DNA of 64,000 nucleotides from Macrolepiota albuminosa (taxonomy: Eukaryota > Basidiomycota > Agaricomycetes > Agaricales > Agaricaceae): contig JAMWFC010000041.1 in NCBI GenBank assembly GCA_027475525.1, forward strand, positions 62,001-126,000, read 5' to 3'. Under the pieces are notes generated by a model. The model had not been told where the DNA came from and ran no database searches. It saw only the letters and a list, made by a program, of their open reading frames with translations. The position numbers were made by a program, and so were the translations under genes. This document shows positions 1 to 11,700 of the stretch, one piece after another. Every line of letters begins with the position of its first letter. The first letter of the stretch is position 1.

Positions 1-1424
1 TATAGTCTTAGTTCTCAAAATAAATATCTGCTTCAAATATTGAACATATATAACATTAGATTTTTCAAAAGCTCTTCATGGGCTGTTTTGCACACAGCAC
101 ATTTGATACATCAATATGTCAATGCATTCTCATGTGAAATAAGTTATTAACATACTCACATTCCAACAAGAATTGACAAAGAATTGCACAAAGCAACTTT
201 TATATTCAGTAGAAGGATTATATTTCAAGTTGAGGTTTATTAGAGCCTTGTATATTTATATGAAATTGCCTTGGATACTAGGACAACATATACTTTAAAA
301 TTTCATGATATGAGAACTATTCATGTCTCACCAATACTACTAATTATCTACATCTTTTTTTAGAACATGTGTTTTATCTTTCTAGCTTTTACAACTCTTC
401 CACATTCTATGCTAATTTGAAGTATCTGTTATTGTTACATCATCTGCATATGCTTAAGTGTACTATCTCCTCAGCTAATACAAAGAAATCAACTGCTCAG
501 ATACAATGTAGCATTGAAGAAATGAATAGGCAAATAAAATTCACTTTTTCTACAATAAAAGAAAATTGAATCAAGTTTATGAACAAGCTAATTACATTAT
601 ACAGCCATTTACATTAGCTTCAGCACAATTTCTAATCAGGTTCTACATTTTCCTAGCAAAGCATGTATCAGAAGACTTCTTTCTTCTTCTATCAAATTCC
701 ACCTCTCTCTCACTTAGTTGTATTTCTCTCTTGCACCTCCTCTTTTTAACTCTCTACTGGTAGCTCTCTGTAGATACACTCAAGAGACCACCTCTCTTCA
801 GCTAGTCAGCAGCTGTCAAGGGACTTTTTTTCATTTTTTCTCTAGTCACTCTCTTTCTGTTTTTCCTTTGTACTCTGCTCATGTATTGGTTCCAGTTTAG
901 CCCTCAGACTGCAGCAGTTCTCTTCCCACAATTTTGACAAGTGTTGGCTCTTTAAGCATTGCTACTCATTACCTCTATCTCATTGTCTTTTTTCATATGC
1001 CACTCCTTCTCCCATATTCTCTACATGGTTATCCTTTATAATTCTTAAGCTCTACTTGTCAGTTCTAGTTTTGACCCTCCCAACTGCATTCATTCTCTGC
1101 TCATAATTCAATGTTTGGCCCCTGGCATTGCCACATTACTCTTTTAATTCTTATTATATACCTTCAGGTTTGTTTGAATAAAAAATTTTTAAGACCAGGT
1201 CACACCTTTGTTTAAATTGATTGGAATGGTACAGTAATCTATGTTAGACTGGAAGTGATGACATCACCACAACAAATGCCATGCTGGGCCAGGCACTACT
1301 TTTCACATTGTGATAGGCCCAGGCACCACCTTTATTTCACACCTGGCCACCACCCATCATACTCAAACAATGGTACAAATATGCATATATATGGTGATGA
1401 TGCCCAAATCGAACTGAGTACTGC
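1..1424. other. AT-rich sequence without a recognisable gene
   Basis: No open frame here looks like a protein family; the longest are about 65 codons and low complexity. Around 808-965 the sequence weakly resembles the start of the solo-LTR family seen at 2239 (a TGTCAAGGGACT start, pyrimidine-rich run, then a GACAAGTGT.GGC motif), so part of it may be a very old LTR. I see nothing else that can be supported. Confidence 0.4.
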
Positions 1425-1854
1425 ATGCACTATCACTAGTACAGCTACTTAGCTGATATAGCTTTGGGCATGCTAAGTGTGTGAGAGAGTCCTGGACAGA
1501 TCCCAGAGAACACATGGCAGGCAAGAGGTTGGTGGCAAGGAAAGTGAGTGATTGAAGACACTTGTGTAAGGCTCCAAAACATAGCTACAGGATGCTAAGA
1601 GTTGCTAAGGGAAAGCGCTAAGAGGTGCAGGAAAGTCGCTAAGGAAGGTGCTAAGAGGTGTGGGAGAGGATTGCTAAGAGGTGCTAAGTGTTAGCACCTA
1701 GAATGAGATAATAAAAAGATGAGATTGCTTAGCAGATCTAAGCACAAATGCCAAGCCGTAGTTGCAAGGTGCTAGAGAGAGAGAGAAAACTAAAGCAGAA
1801 TCCTACTGCTGATATGGTCAACAAAGAGTAGTCTGTCGCATATAGTGACCAAAA
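1425..1854 (+). repeat. Internal 3' end of copia-like repeat, copy 1
   Basis: This stretch matches 55913-56379, starting at a shared ACTATCACTAGTA motif. It contains short imperfect direct repeats of the form GCTAAGAGGTGC at about 1617-1690 and a GTGTTAGCACCTAG segment. It runs directly into the LTR-like unit at 1855 in the same order as at 55913, so it is most simply the sequence upstream of a 3' LTR. No coding potential was seen. Confidence 0.55.
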
Positions 1855-2826
1855 TGTTGGGATACAATCTCTTCCTGCCAGATTGATACTGTACTACTAA
1901 CAAAAAGTAAGTATTTATAATAAAGAAAGTTAGCCAATGCTAAGAGGCTAAGCACCGCTAGAGGGTGGTGAACTGATAAAAATGTAAGTAAATGCGGTGA
2001 ATTGAATTGTAGAGTAAAAAGGTCCATAATAATGCTGTCATGGAAATACTTCATCATTCCATCCTGTAAGCACTGCCACTGGCTTAGAGCATTATTCTGG
2101 ATTGACTGATGCCAAGTGTCTGTGTAAACATATAGCCTTGGAATGCAAGTGGCAAGGTGCAGCAAGGAATGAACAGTGGTGCAAAGAATAAGTGGTGCTA
2201 TAAAAAGTGGTCCTGAAGTAATTGGAGGCTGTAGCTGTTGTCAGGGGACTCCTCATTTCTTCCTTTTCTCACTCCTTATCTCTTCACTCTCCCTTCATTC
2301 TTTCTCTTATTTCTTCTGACATTATTTCATTTTACTGTTTCTATTCTTTCAACACTATCTGTTAGTACTACTCTCAGCCCTTGAGGTGCTCTGGTTCTAT
2401 AGCTACTATTCAGACAAGTGTAGGCCCCTCAGCACTGCTTCCAGACTGCTTATATAAATTTTTGAGCTTTTAAGGTTTTGTTGTACTGTACAGTTGTTTC
2501 CCATGCTTCAGAGGCCCCAGAAGCATTCAACCTGGCATAGGGAATCCCTAGACTTGTTCTCTTTGGATCTCCCTCTGCCAGGTGAGTAGCTATCATGATA
2601 TTGTCAGTATATATTCTAATACACTTTGGATCTCCCTCTGCCAGCTGTGTGACTGAGCCACAGCCTCTAGAGGTCACCCTTACAGCTGTGAGTTATTAGT
2701 GTAAAAATATGGAAAAATTAGTGCTGGAAGCACTAGAGCATGGCACCTCTGGTGGTACCAGTGGGCTAATGTGAGGTGCAGGTATTGGTGCTATCTGTAG
2801 CCAGCCATGATGCAGGCTTGTCAACA
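1855..2826 (+). repeat. Copia-like LTR, copy 1 (split by a solo LTR)
   Basis: The unit begins TGTTGGGATAC and ends GTCAACA, giving TGTTG/CAACA short inverted ends typical of Ty1/copia LTRs. It matches 56380-58513, and its 3' half also matches 8385-8790. It is interrupted at 2239-2684 by an unrelated solo LTR. The 8647 region shows the uninterrupted (empty) arrangement of the same sequence. Confidence 0.7.
2239..2684 (+). mobile_element. Solo LTR, TGTCAGGGG family, copy A
   Basis: This 446-bp LTR starts TGTCAGGGGACTCC and ends CACCCTTACA. It is flanked by a perfect 5-bp target duplication GCTGT (2234-2238 and 2685-2689). The paralogous repeat near 8645-8660 lacks the LTR and has one copy of the target, confirming the boundaries. 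Relatives sit at 25338, 37232 and 37848. No internal coding region accompanies it, so it is a recombined solo LTR. Confidence 0.9.
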
Positions 2827-3355
2827 GATGATGTTACAATCAACTGACCATAACACTACAGTATCACAACTGATATTGTATTGTATAGACATCCATGATA
2901 CAGTCCAAACTCTAACAACCTAATTAAGGAGGAAAAAAGGTCCAAGTCCACTTGCAGATTGCTAAAAAAAAACTTATCATTAAGAAAATCAGTCATGTTC
3001 ACTCAAAGCAATTGTATAAAGGATTCTATTCAGAGTTTAGAGGAAAAATGAGGATATCATATCAAAATTTCAAGTCACGAGATGTCTATTTTGAGCGTTG
3101 AAATGAGAATTCCATCCAGTAAGTTTCTATGACAAACTTGGCAATGGAGCATTATCCAAAGATATGCAGCTTAGTTGTAGTAAGACACAATGATAGCTAA
3201 TGAGAATGTGCATCCGCAATATCTTGACCAGAGGCACTCAACGCGCATAAGTTGGATTGAGCTTGCTGATTTGAGGGCCCTGGCCCGTTTTCGATATGCT
3301 CAGCCCCAGTACCTGCTCGATATATATCAGTTGAAGTCTCAGGATAACCACAAGG
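2827..3355. other. Intergenic, no gene seen
   Basis: The sequence lies between the copia-like LTR and the 3' end of the UstYa-like gene. A 64-codon frame on the plus strand (3190-3384) overlaps the UstYa 3' end antisense and has no recognisable family. The last part is presumably the 3' UTR and terminator region of the minus-strand gene. Confidence 0.4.
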
Positions 3356-3989
3356 TTACTCACAGCTCCAAGTCCCATTTTTGACCTTGAATTCATGAAA
3401 TGCAATATAGTTGGACGCGATGTAGTCATATAAAATACTCCAGTTGGAACATTGCCTAATGAACGAAGGTGCGCAACCTTGGCTCTTGAGCGTTGCAATT
3501 GTAACCACAGGCTCCTCCGTAGCATCTGCGGAGCATTCAAATACCTGGCGTAAGTAATTCAAGCAGTGTCCCACATGTCCATCGGAGGCTGATGTCCTGT
3601 TTGTTGCAGTTAATGCTTTGCTAAGACCGGCGAGGCAATGCAACTGGTGGTACATGGCGATTGCAAAGACACGACGATCAGGCCCAAGGCGAACCATGCC
3701 CCCACTTTTAGTGTCGGTGGACTTGGTCCAAACCTCTCGCGCAACGGAGCTATTGAGGGAGTAACGGATAGAGCAGTCGAATTGAGCTTGCACTGGCTCT
3801 AACTTGATAGGAAGTCGCAGGGGATGGTCTTCACCGATGTAAGCTATTTTGGTGTAAGGAAAGAAATCAAAGTCAGTTTGGATGCTGCTTACTGTGTTTC
3901 ACGTTCCCAATGCTACATAAATAGGTACGCGAGATAATGAAGGCAACGTTGAGGACAAAGATGGCGACCCAACTTTGTTGAGAGAGCAT
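3356..3989 (-). CDS. UstYa-like oxidase (DUF3328 family)
   Basis: UstYa-family proteins are small membrane-anchored copper-dependent oxidases that act on peptide and other specialised metabolites in fungi. The signature is the paired motif HxxHC...HxxHC: here HQLHC (about residues 90-94) and HVGHC (about 114-118), followed by YLRQ, a Cys and a D-x-T-x-E-P stretch. I model exon 1 at 3989-3917 and exon 2 at 3843-3356 with a 73-nt intron (CTGAC branch site, polypyrimidine tract, ATAG acceptor), giving 186 aa. The N-terminus starts MLSQQSWVAIFVLN, a single membrane segment, and exon 2 opens with YIGEDHPLRLP, typical of the family start. The family assignment is firm; the exact 5' splice site is less so, because a GTACCT donor 12 nt upstream also keeps frame. 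It is divergent from the P450 next door. Confidence 0.85.
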
Positions 3990-4315
3990 CTTTTCGGAAG
4001 CAAAGTTGAAAATGGAACTCTACAAGGAGTAGTAGTAGTATTGCGAAGCAATCGACGGCCTGGAACGCAGTTGCCCTGACCGCCTTGTGAATTGAATATG
4101 AAACGATAACAATACGATCAATCAATAAGGACCCCAAGTCGTCTGCCGTGCTCCACACACAATCAGAACATAAGTATGGAACCCATGTAAATTTGACACG
4201 CATGAGTTTCATGGATCATTCTTCTCGCGATCAGTGATTGGTAGTCATATGACAGGTTGCGCATCCTTAAGTGACCCTTTCTGCTGTCCTCTCAACAATT
4301 CGATTCATCTCAATC
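3990..4315. promoter_or_regulatory. Shared divergent promoter region
   Basis: This 326-bp gap separates the start codons of the minus-strand UstYa-like gene and the plus-strand P450 and must contain both promoters. No specific operator was identified. The short head-to-head arrangement suggests the two genes could be co-regulated, which is an inference. Confidence 0.55.
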
Positions 4316-6443
4316 ATGGTCACAAGTATCTCAACATTTCTGCTGTCTCTGACTACTAAGGATGGGGCTATTCTTGCCCTTGGTAGTGCATGGGTTGTCT
4401 ATCTTCTCTTAAGGACGAGAGGAGGAACACCATTGCCAGCTGGTCCCCGTCCGCTTCCTTTGCTTGGAAATATGTTTCAGATTCCACAACAAGATGAATG
4501 GCCTATTTATGAGGCTTGGGCCAAGAAATATGGTGGGTGGGGTATTCTTGGAAACTTGCTAAGACAACAACACTTCATGTTTTTGACCAGGTCCTATTAC
4601 ATACCTTACCATGCTGGGAACCCCCATAATTGTGCTAAATTCGTTGAAGGCTGTTCGGGACCTGCTGGACGAAAGATCAGGGATTTATTCTAACCGACCG
4701 TTAATGGGCATGAAAGAACTGTAAGGCTTAAAAACGTTTCGCATTATTAAGGCACACTCACAACAATCACATCATACAGTTGTGACCTAGACTGGGTACT
4801 CACGTACATTTCTGGTGAAGCGCAACGAACTCGAAGAACCACAGTCCAACGGTATTTCTCCGGCCCAGCGTCGGTCAAACATAGATATCATCAACAGGAA
4901 GAGTCTCGTATTCTGCTCACAAACCTTTTAAAGAAGCCTGATGACCTTGAGGATCATATCAAGCAGTCAGTCGCCCTTTGATAATTTTGTCGACGAACTA
5001 ACAATTGCCCCATAGACATACCTCCAGCTCTATTTTGCTGGGAACCTATGGTTATCGTGTATCCGGTGCTGGCGATCCCATTGTCTACGAAATGGAGCGA
5101 TCGTTTAAGCAAGCCGAGAAACTTAATGGACCGTTAGCATTTCTGATCGAAGCAAGCCCCAATCGTAAGTAATGTGATGCATTCTAGCAACTATGCAGAT
5201 AACACTCGTATTAATAGTTAAGAACTGGCCGACCCTCTTATCACTTTCAGGCCTCGACAGGATAACAAATGAGATCAAGAAGGTCTTTACTTCATGCAGA
5301 GTTGATCCCTTCATGCGTTCCAAACAAAAGATAGTGCGTGATCCTCGTGTTCTAGCGACAGATAGAGCTGATTTAGTCCTACTTCTTTCAATTCATAAAG
5401 CATGATGGGTCCGCTGTCCCATGTTTCGTCTCGACCTCCTTGGACGATATTGCTTCTGAGGTTTCTCTTTCACCTGACGAAGTCAAGCAGAAGGAAGAGC
5501 TCATCATGGATTGCGCATCGGTAACATACGCCGCAGCTACAGACTCTGTAAGCCTTATAGATGTGATATATATGTAATTCTTTCACTTTGAACTGACCTT
5601 GTTCTGCTACACAGACAAGCTGCACCCTGCGCTGTTTCTTTGCACTGATGGCGCTCCACCCACGTGTCATGCAAAAAGCCCAAGAAGATATAGATCGTGT
5701 CACTGAAGGGGAGAGGCTTCCAACGTTTGATGATTGGGAGAGGCTTTCATATATCAATGCGATAATTTTGGAGGTTCTGAGATATAACACTGTTACCCCG
5801 CTCGGTAGGTACTTCGTAAAAGAAGTGAGTACCACTGTGCTGATTGACCTGGCATTGGTCGTAGGTCTGCCGCACTGCGTAGCCAAGGACGATATCTATA
5901 ATGGGGTGCTTGTTCCCAAAGGATCTATGGTTTGTGCTAACCTATGGTGCGTGTGTCTTGCGTCACTATGCAAGGAAATAATCACTGAAGCCACCAGGCT
6001 CATCTTCCGTGATCCCGGGATTTTCGCTGATCCTGATAACTTTGTGCCTGAACGTTTCTTAGGCGATGAAGGCGCCCGGTGCAGAGAGGTATTGAATATG
6101 GCTTGGGGCTTCGGCAAAAGGTAAATTTATTACGAGCTCTTCTTTTTACTGTTCTCTGATAATTTTATCCCACTAGATCCTGCCCTGGCCGACAATTTGC
6201 GGAAGCAGCACTGTTCATAACTATCTCGTCGGTAATCGCGTGCTTTAACGTCACACCAAAGTCTACACCTACGGGTGGAGTACCGAAGCTGACATTCCAT
6301 GATGGGTTTATCAGGTGTTTTTACTTGATTGTTCTTGATAATGACATTCAGGTTGACTATAAATATCTTATAGGAGGCCTAAAATATTTCCTGTGTCTAT
6401 AACCCCTCGCTCAGGTAAATGTTCTGAATTTCTTGATAAGTAA
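4316..6443 (+). CDS. Cytochrome P450 monooxygenase
   Basis: This is a microsomal P450 that would insert one oxygen atom into an organic substrate with a P450 reductase partner. Eleven exons join without stops into 515 aa: 4316-4532, 4591-4720, 4780-4965, 5016-5164, 5218-5333, 5401-5547, 5615-5804, 5865-5946, 5998-6120, 6177-6314 and 6374-6443. All introns are GT-AG and 50-67 nt long. Visible motifs are an N-terminal membrane anchor, a proline-rich PAGPRPLPLLGN hinge, the I-helix AAATDST (310-316), EVLR as the K-helix ExxR (368-371), PERF (423-426) and the heme loop GFGKRSCPGR with Cys449. There are oddities: the first Phe of the heme motif is Trp (442), and the C-helix lacks the usual Trp. 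The ATG at 4316 has A at -3 and G at +4; an in-frame ATG at 4271 would add 15 residues. The substrate is unknown; the nearest resemblance by eye is to fungal secondary-metabolism P450s of the O-methylsterigmatocystin oxidoreductase type. Confidence 0.9.
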
Positions 6444-6939
6444 GGATGGCTTGCTCAGAAATAGGTGAGTGCTAACAAGCATTATGGTGCATATTGTCAT
6501 TGCCCTCTTGTATCGTAGTCATTTAGCATGAAGTTGAAAGGATCAGACCAGTAGTTGGATCGATTTAACTAATGATAAGAAAAAAGCTGTGAATTGTATA
6601 AGAAATGAATGTGGGTGTGCATGATGAGGTCAAAATTGACACAGGGATGGAATGTCAAAGGTTGGATTCGGTGAGAGGTGCATCGCATTATAATTGTGTA
6701 ATTACAAGTCAGTACTGCCTGCATTCATAACCAAATAAACAAGTTGTGTTTTATCATGTTCTTCCTTGATGGTCAGCTTTGAATAGTCTTTGGTTAGCTC
6801 TCCTGCCTCTCATGGCCACCCTTGCATTCTCCACAGTCAGCTTTTGTCACTCTAGCCCTCCAACAGGTTATGGGCCCTGCCTGCATACAAATTCAGCACA
6901 CAGTTTATTCCTTGATTAAAATTTTCGTCACTTCTAATC
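6444..6939. other. Intergenic, P450 3' flank to copia gag
   Basis: The sequence is AT-rich with no open frame worth reporting. It probably includes the P450 3' UTR and then the leader of the decayed copia element that follows. Confidence 0.4.
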
Positions 6940-8362
6940 ATGGCACCTTCTCATTATGAAATGTTTCACACATTCAAAGACAACAAGTTTGATGGATCAA
7001 TCTATAATGCTTGGGTCATGGAGCTGGAGATGGTATTTGTTGGGCATGACATTTTGGCACACATCAAGAGTGAGACATCCTGAGTGATTTTTCTGCTGCT
7101 GCTCTTTGGTGCAAAGATGATTAGTCTGCTCATGCCATCCTCTACAAGACCATCTCCTCTACCTACATTATCCATACTCACTTCAAGAACACCAACCCTG
7201 CTCAAACTGCTAATGCTGTCTGGATCAGTCTCAAAACTGAGTTTCAGAAGGACAGCTGTGCAAAGTGCTTTGAGCTCAAGAAGCACCTGTATAATCTCAT
7301 CCACAATATTGAAAAACCAGTCTCAGTGTACATCCAGGACATTGTCTCTGCTCACAACACTCTCACTGTGCTTGGCCATGCTCCTTCTCTCATTGATGTT
7401 ATTTACTCCATTCTTATGAATCTCCATCCTGACTTCTCTATTTTTTGCACTCTTCTCACCACTCAGTCAGAGAAACCTTTGCTTGCCACTGTCAAGAAGA
7501 CACTTACTGATCAGAAAGACACATGTATTGCACTCAATCCTGATGCAGCAGATGAGGTTAGGGCAATGTACAGTAGGGCAAAGTGTTAGCATGGTGATAA
7601 TCAGGACACCATCAACTACAATGTCATAACCATCTTGATCCAACCCTTTACACATATCACACTAGTGGCCACCCATTCATATTATATCACATGTGTAACT
7701 GACAATGCTACCATTGTTCCATGAATGTATAAATGTAGATTCAACATAGAAATGACCCTCAGTCACTTATACAAGACTGAGGGTGCATAAATAATGCCTA
7801 CATCCCCATGCACATAACTAATGCTACCTAGAATATACTTACTGTGTTTCTTAGGTAGCACCTAGTCACTTATACAAGACTAAGGAATATACTTACTGTG
7901 TTTCTTAAGGATCATCAGATTCTAACACAAAGGAGAAGGGAAGGAAAGGAAAAGGCTCAAAAGATGATGATGAGGCACTAAGATATGAGTGGCTCAACTC
8001 TCATAACAAGGATGTCTGCCACTATTGTAGCCTTTCTAGACACCCCTCCTCTTGATGCATTGTGGACATGCCACAGAAGATAAAGGACAAGATCATCAAT
8101 GAGGCCACCGATTGACATTGTCATTGCAACCACTCTTCATCTACTTCTGACTCTGATGCTGCTGCTGCCAAATTTGCTCATGATTCACATGCTGCCTCCA
8201 ATACTGACAGTTCTGACTCCAATGATGACAAGCCCATTCAAGCAGTATCCACCAGAAAGTTCACACATGTTCTCACTCAAGCAACCACAGAACAGGAACA
8301 TTGCCAGCAGTTGGGTATGAACAAAGAGAAGTGGCAAGATCTCAAGACTCATCTCAATGTCT
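6940..8362 (+). pseudogene. Decayed Ty1/copia gag (UBN2-type) polyprotein start
   Basis: Gag packages the retrotransposon RNA. The start reads MAPSHYEMFHTFKDNKFDGS followed by a YNAWVMELE segment. After a frame change, 7326-7589 carries the UBN2-type region with LKKHLYNL, VYIQDIVSAHNTL and ILMNLHPDFSIF. Near 8010-8060 there is a retroviral zinc knuckle, CHYC-4-H-4-C, with an in-frame TGA inside it. Reading frames change at least twice and stop codons are present, so it is non-functional. No copia protease, integrase or RT follows: the element breaks off into a partial LTR at 8385. The 7830-7925 segment repeats a roughly 53-bp unit. Confidence 0.75.
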
Positions 8363-8384
8363 GATGAACAGTGGATTGTTTTAG

Positions 8385-8790
8385 TGAACTGATGGGAATG
8401 TAAGTAAATGATGTGAAATGAATTGTATAGTAAAAAGGTCCATATTGATGCTGTCATGGAAATACTTTATCATTCCATCCTGTAAGCGCTGCCACTGGCT
8501 AAGAGCATTATGCCAGATTGACTGATGCCAAGTGTCTGTGTAAATGTATAGCCTTGGAGTGCAAGTGGCAAGGTGTGGTGAAATGTCAACAGTGGTGCAA
8601 AGAAGATATGGTGCCATAAAAAGTGGTCTGAGAGTAACTAAAGTCTGTAGCTGCGAGTTATTAGTGTAAAAATATGGGAAAAATAGTGCTGGAAGTGCTA
8701 GAGCATGGCGCTTCTGGTGGTACTAGTGGGCTAATGTGAGGTGTGGGTATTGGTGCTATTTGTAGCCAGTCACAATGCAGGCTTATCAAC
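8385..8790 (+). repeat. Partial copia-like LTR, copy 2 (3' half)
   Basis: The sequence matches 1968-2826 minus the solo LTR, and 56500-58513 minus the Tc1 element. It starts at a GAACTGAT motif and ends CTTATCAAC. It is therefore an uninterrupted copy that shows both empty sites: TGTAGCTGCGAG at 8647 and GGTGCTATTTGTAGCC at 8752. The 5' half is absent and the next base is inside gypsy protease, so this is a rearrangement junction. Confidence 0.7.
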
Positions 8791-11700
8791 GTTGCTAACA
8801 AGCTTAGCATCATTTACAATCCATCAATTATTCTTAATATGCAGAGCACTAATGGCACCATTGATCAATCCTTGAAAATTGCTTGCAATGTTCTGTGTGC
8901 TATTGGCAACCTTACATTCTACCTCCAAATTCACATTTTCAGATCACCTGCATATGACTTACTATTAGAAAGACACTTTGACATGTTAGCGTAAGACAAT
9001 GTCCAAAGACAAAATGACACTAACCATTAGCAATCCTAATTCTGGAGTCAGGAGAACAGTACCAACATTTCCTCAAGGAAAATTCCAGAAGCCAGGACCT
9101 AGAAAGCAACCTTATGTCAGTGATGACCCTTGCAAGTGTTTTGTGGTGCCATCAAGGAGATGAGTGATGAGGATCATGGAGATGAAGCACTTATTTCAGA
9201 CTATAATCATCAGACTGGACAAGTAACTCTTGTATTGCATATCTTTTTAGCCCATGAAATCTTGAATTCTTTGTCATTGCTTACTAGCAAAACTTTATCA
9301 TACCTATATCTAACAGCTTTGGATATTACTAAAAACCTTTTGACAGACACTTATTTCATTTCCACACCTGATTCTTAAGAACCTTTGATATCTGGTTTCA
9401 CTAGAAACCAAAGTTCTACTTAGAATTCACTTGCTAACAATAGTATCCCTAAGCACAAAGGGGTTCAGGTCAAGAAGAAGTACAAGCCAGTAATGCTTAA
9501 AACAAAACTGGTAGCAAGTGCCATACCTGAGGAATTTTGCATTGAAAGAAAGATAACAGGCAACCCACTAGCTACCCTGCCTGAACTCAACCTGAATCAT
9601 CCATCCTTCAAACTGACAGGACAATTTACAACAGAACAAAAAGCATTATTTCTTAGCACCCACAATACAGGATTCTTATCGGTGGCAGAACTTGATGTAT
9701 TGGTTGACCTTATGCAGAAACAAAACAAGGTGTTTGCTTGGAAGGATTCAGAGCACGGTAAATTAAGAATTAACTTCTTTTCACCGATAGTTATACCAAC
9801 TATACCCCACATACCATGGACTGAGCATAACCAACTTATACTGCTAGGAATTGAAGCTGAAGTATGTCAAATTATTTGCTCTAAAATAGCAGCTGGCATA
9901 TATAAGCCTTCCAATTCAGCTTATCAATCAAGGTAGTTTTGTGTATTAAAGAAAAATAGGAAGCTATGCATAGTTCTAGTTCACAGTTTAGAGCTGCTAA
10001 ACAAAGTCACAATTCATCATTCGGGGATACCACCCTTTTCCAATCACATCACTGAATCTTTCATGGGTCACATATGTGGTGCTACCCTGGATTTATATGT
10101 TGGCTACAATGAGCACTTAATCCACCCTTCCTCTCAGGACTTGATGACATTTCAAATGCCATTTAGAGCGCTATGACTAGTTGCACTTTCTATGGGATGG
10201 ACAAATTTAGTATCTATATTTTACGACAATATTACGTTTATCCTACAGTCCAAGATACCTCATCATGTGTTAAGTTTCATTGATAACATAGGTGTTAAAG
10301 GTCCAAAAGATTGGTGCCTTGTAAATGGCAAGCCTAAAGTGCACCTGAAAAATTCAAACATCTGCATAGCACTTTGGAACTTCTTTCATCTGGTCAACCA
10401 AGTACTCCAGTGCATGAAATATTGTAGCAGGACGTTTTCAGGTCACAAGCTGGTTCTATGCGTACCGCAATTTAAAATTTTAGGGCACGTCTGCACACTA
10501 GAAGGCAGGATCTCTGAGGAAAGCCAATTAGCACTTGAGAGATGGGGAGTGTGCTATAACCTCTCAGAAGTATGTGCATTTTTAGGCACCATAGAAGTCC
10601 TTTGCATGTTCATTCATCATTTCACTCATTGTGCACATGCATTTAATTGCTTAACCCATTTTGGAGTACTCTTTGAGTTTGGACCAGATCAAATTAATGC
10701 TCAAAAGAATCTAGTGAAGGTGCTACAGGAAGCAAAGCCATTGGTACCCATCAACTATACTATCTCCAATCCTGTTATACTTGCTGTTGACACATCATAC
10801 ATTGCAGTTGGCTTCTCTTTATGTCAGTGCAACAGCACAAATCAAAAAATTAGGCACTACAATCACTTCAGATCAATTACCCTTAACAACAGAGAATCAC
10901 GCTACAGTCAGCCCAAGCTAGAGTTATATGGCTTGTTTTGATCATTTTAGATGCTATAAATGTACCTTATAGGGTTAGAAATTCGATTGTCAAGGTTGAT
11001 GCATGCTACATCAAAGAGATGCTATAGAATCTGGACATCTAACCATTGGCTAGTATGAATTGCTGAGTGGTAGTGATATTAATGTTTTATTTTGAACTAG
11101 TACATGTAAAAAGCATGTTTCACAGGCTGGACAAATTATCACAATGACTACGACAACTGGATGACAAGGCATCAAATAATAGTAACAACAACATTTTTAA
11201 TGACTGGATCGACCAGCTATATAGATTTATGCATCTTATTCAGCTACCCATTCCCTTACTTTACGAAGACCAGCCAGTCTTAACTTGGCTACACCCTATT
11301 ATACCATATTAACCTAAACCATATCAGGCACCATCAACTTTTTACTCAGCCAGTATCTATAATGTTGCTAAGCCATCTAACAATCTAAAGATAGTTGAGG
11401 AACCCAGACCCTTGCAGGAAGACAACTAAAACCTACCATATTTGGCAGTACTGCAAAGCACCAAAGCTAAGTCAGAAGATCAACAAATTGACTAGGTTTG
11501 AAAGTGGCTAAAGGATTTGTGGCAACCACCAGACCTTATAGATACAGAATATGCCATGTTTATCTAATATGCAACAACCTTCTTCTTAGCAGAAAACTGA
11601 CTTTGGCACCAAAATAAGGCTGGCACTCATAAGCTAGTAATCAAATCTGATAGTCATATCAGAATTTTACGTGCTATGCATGACAACTTGGAGCACTGAG

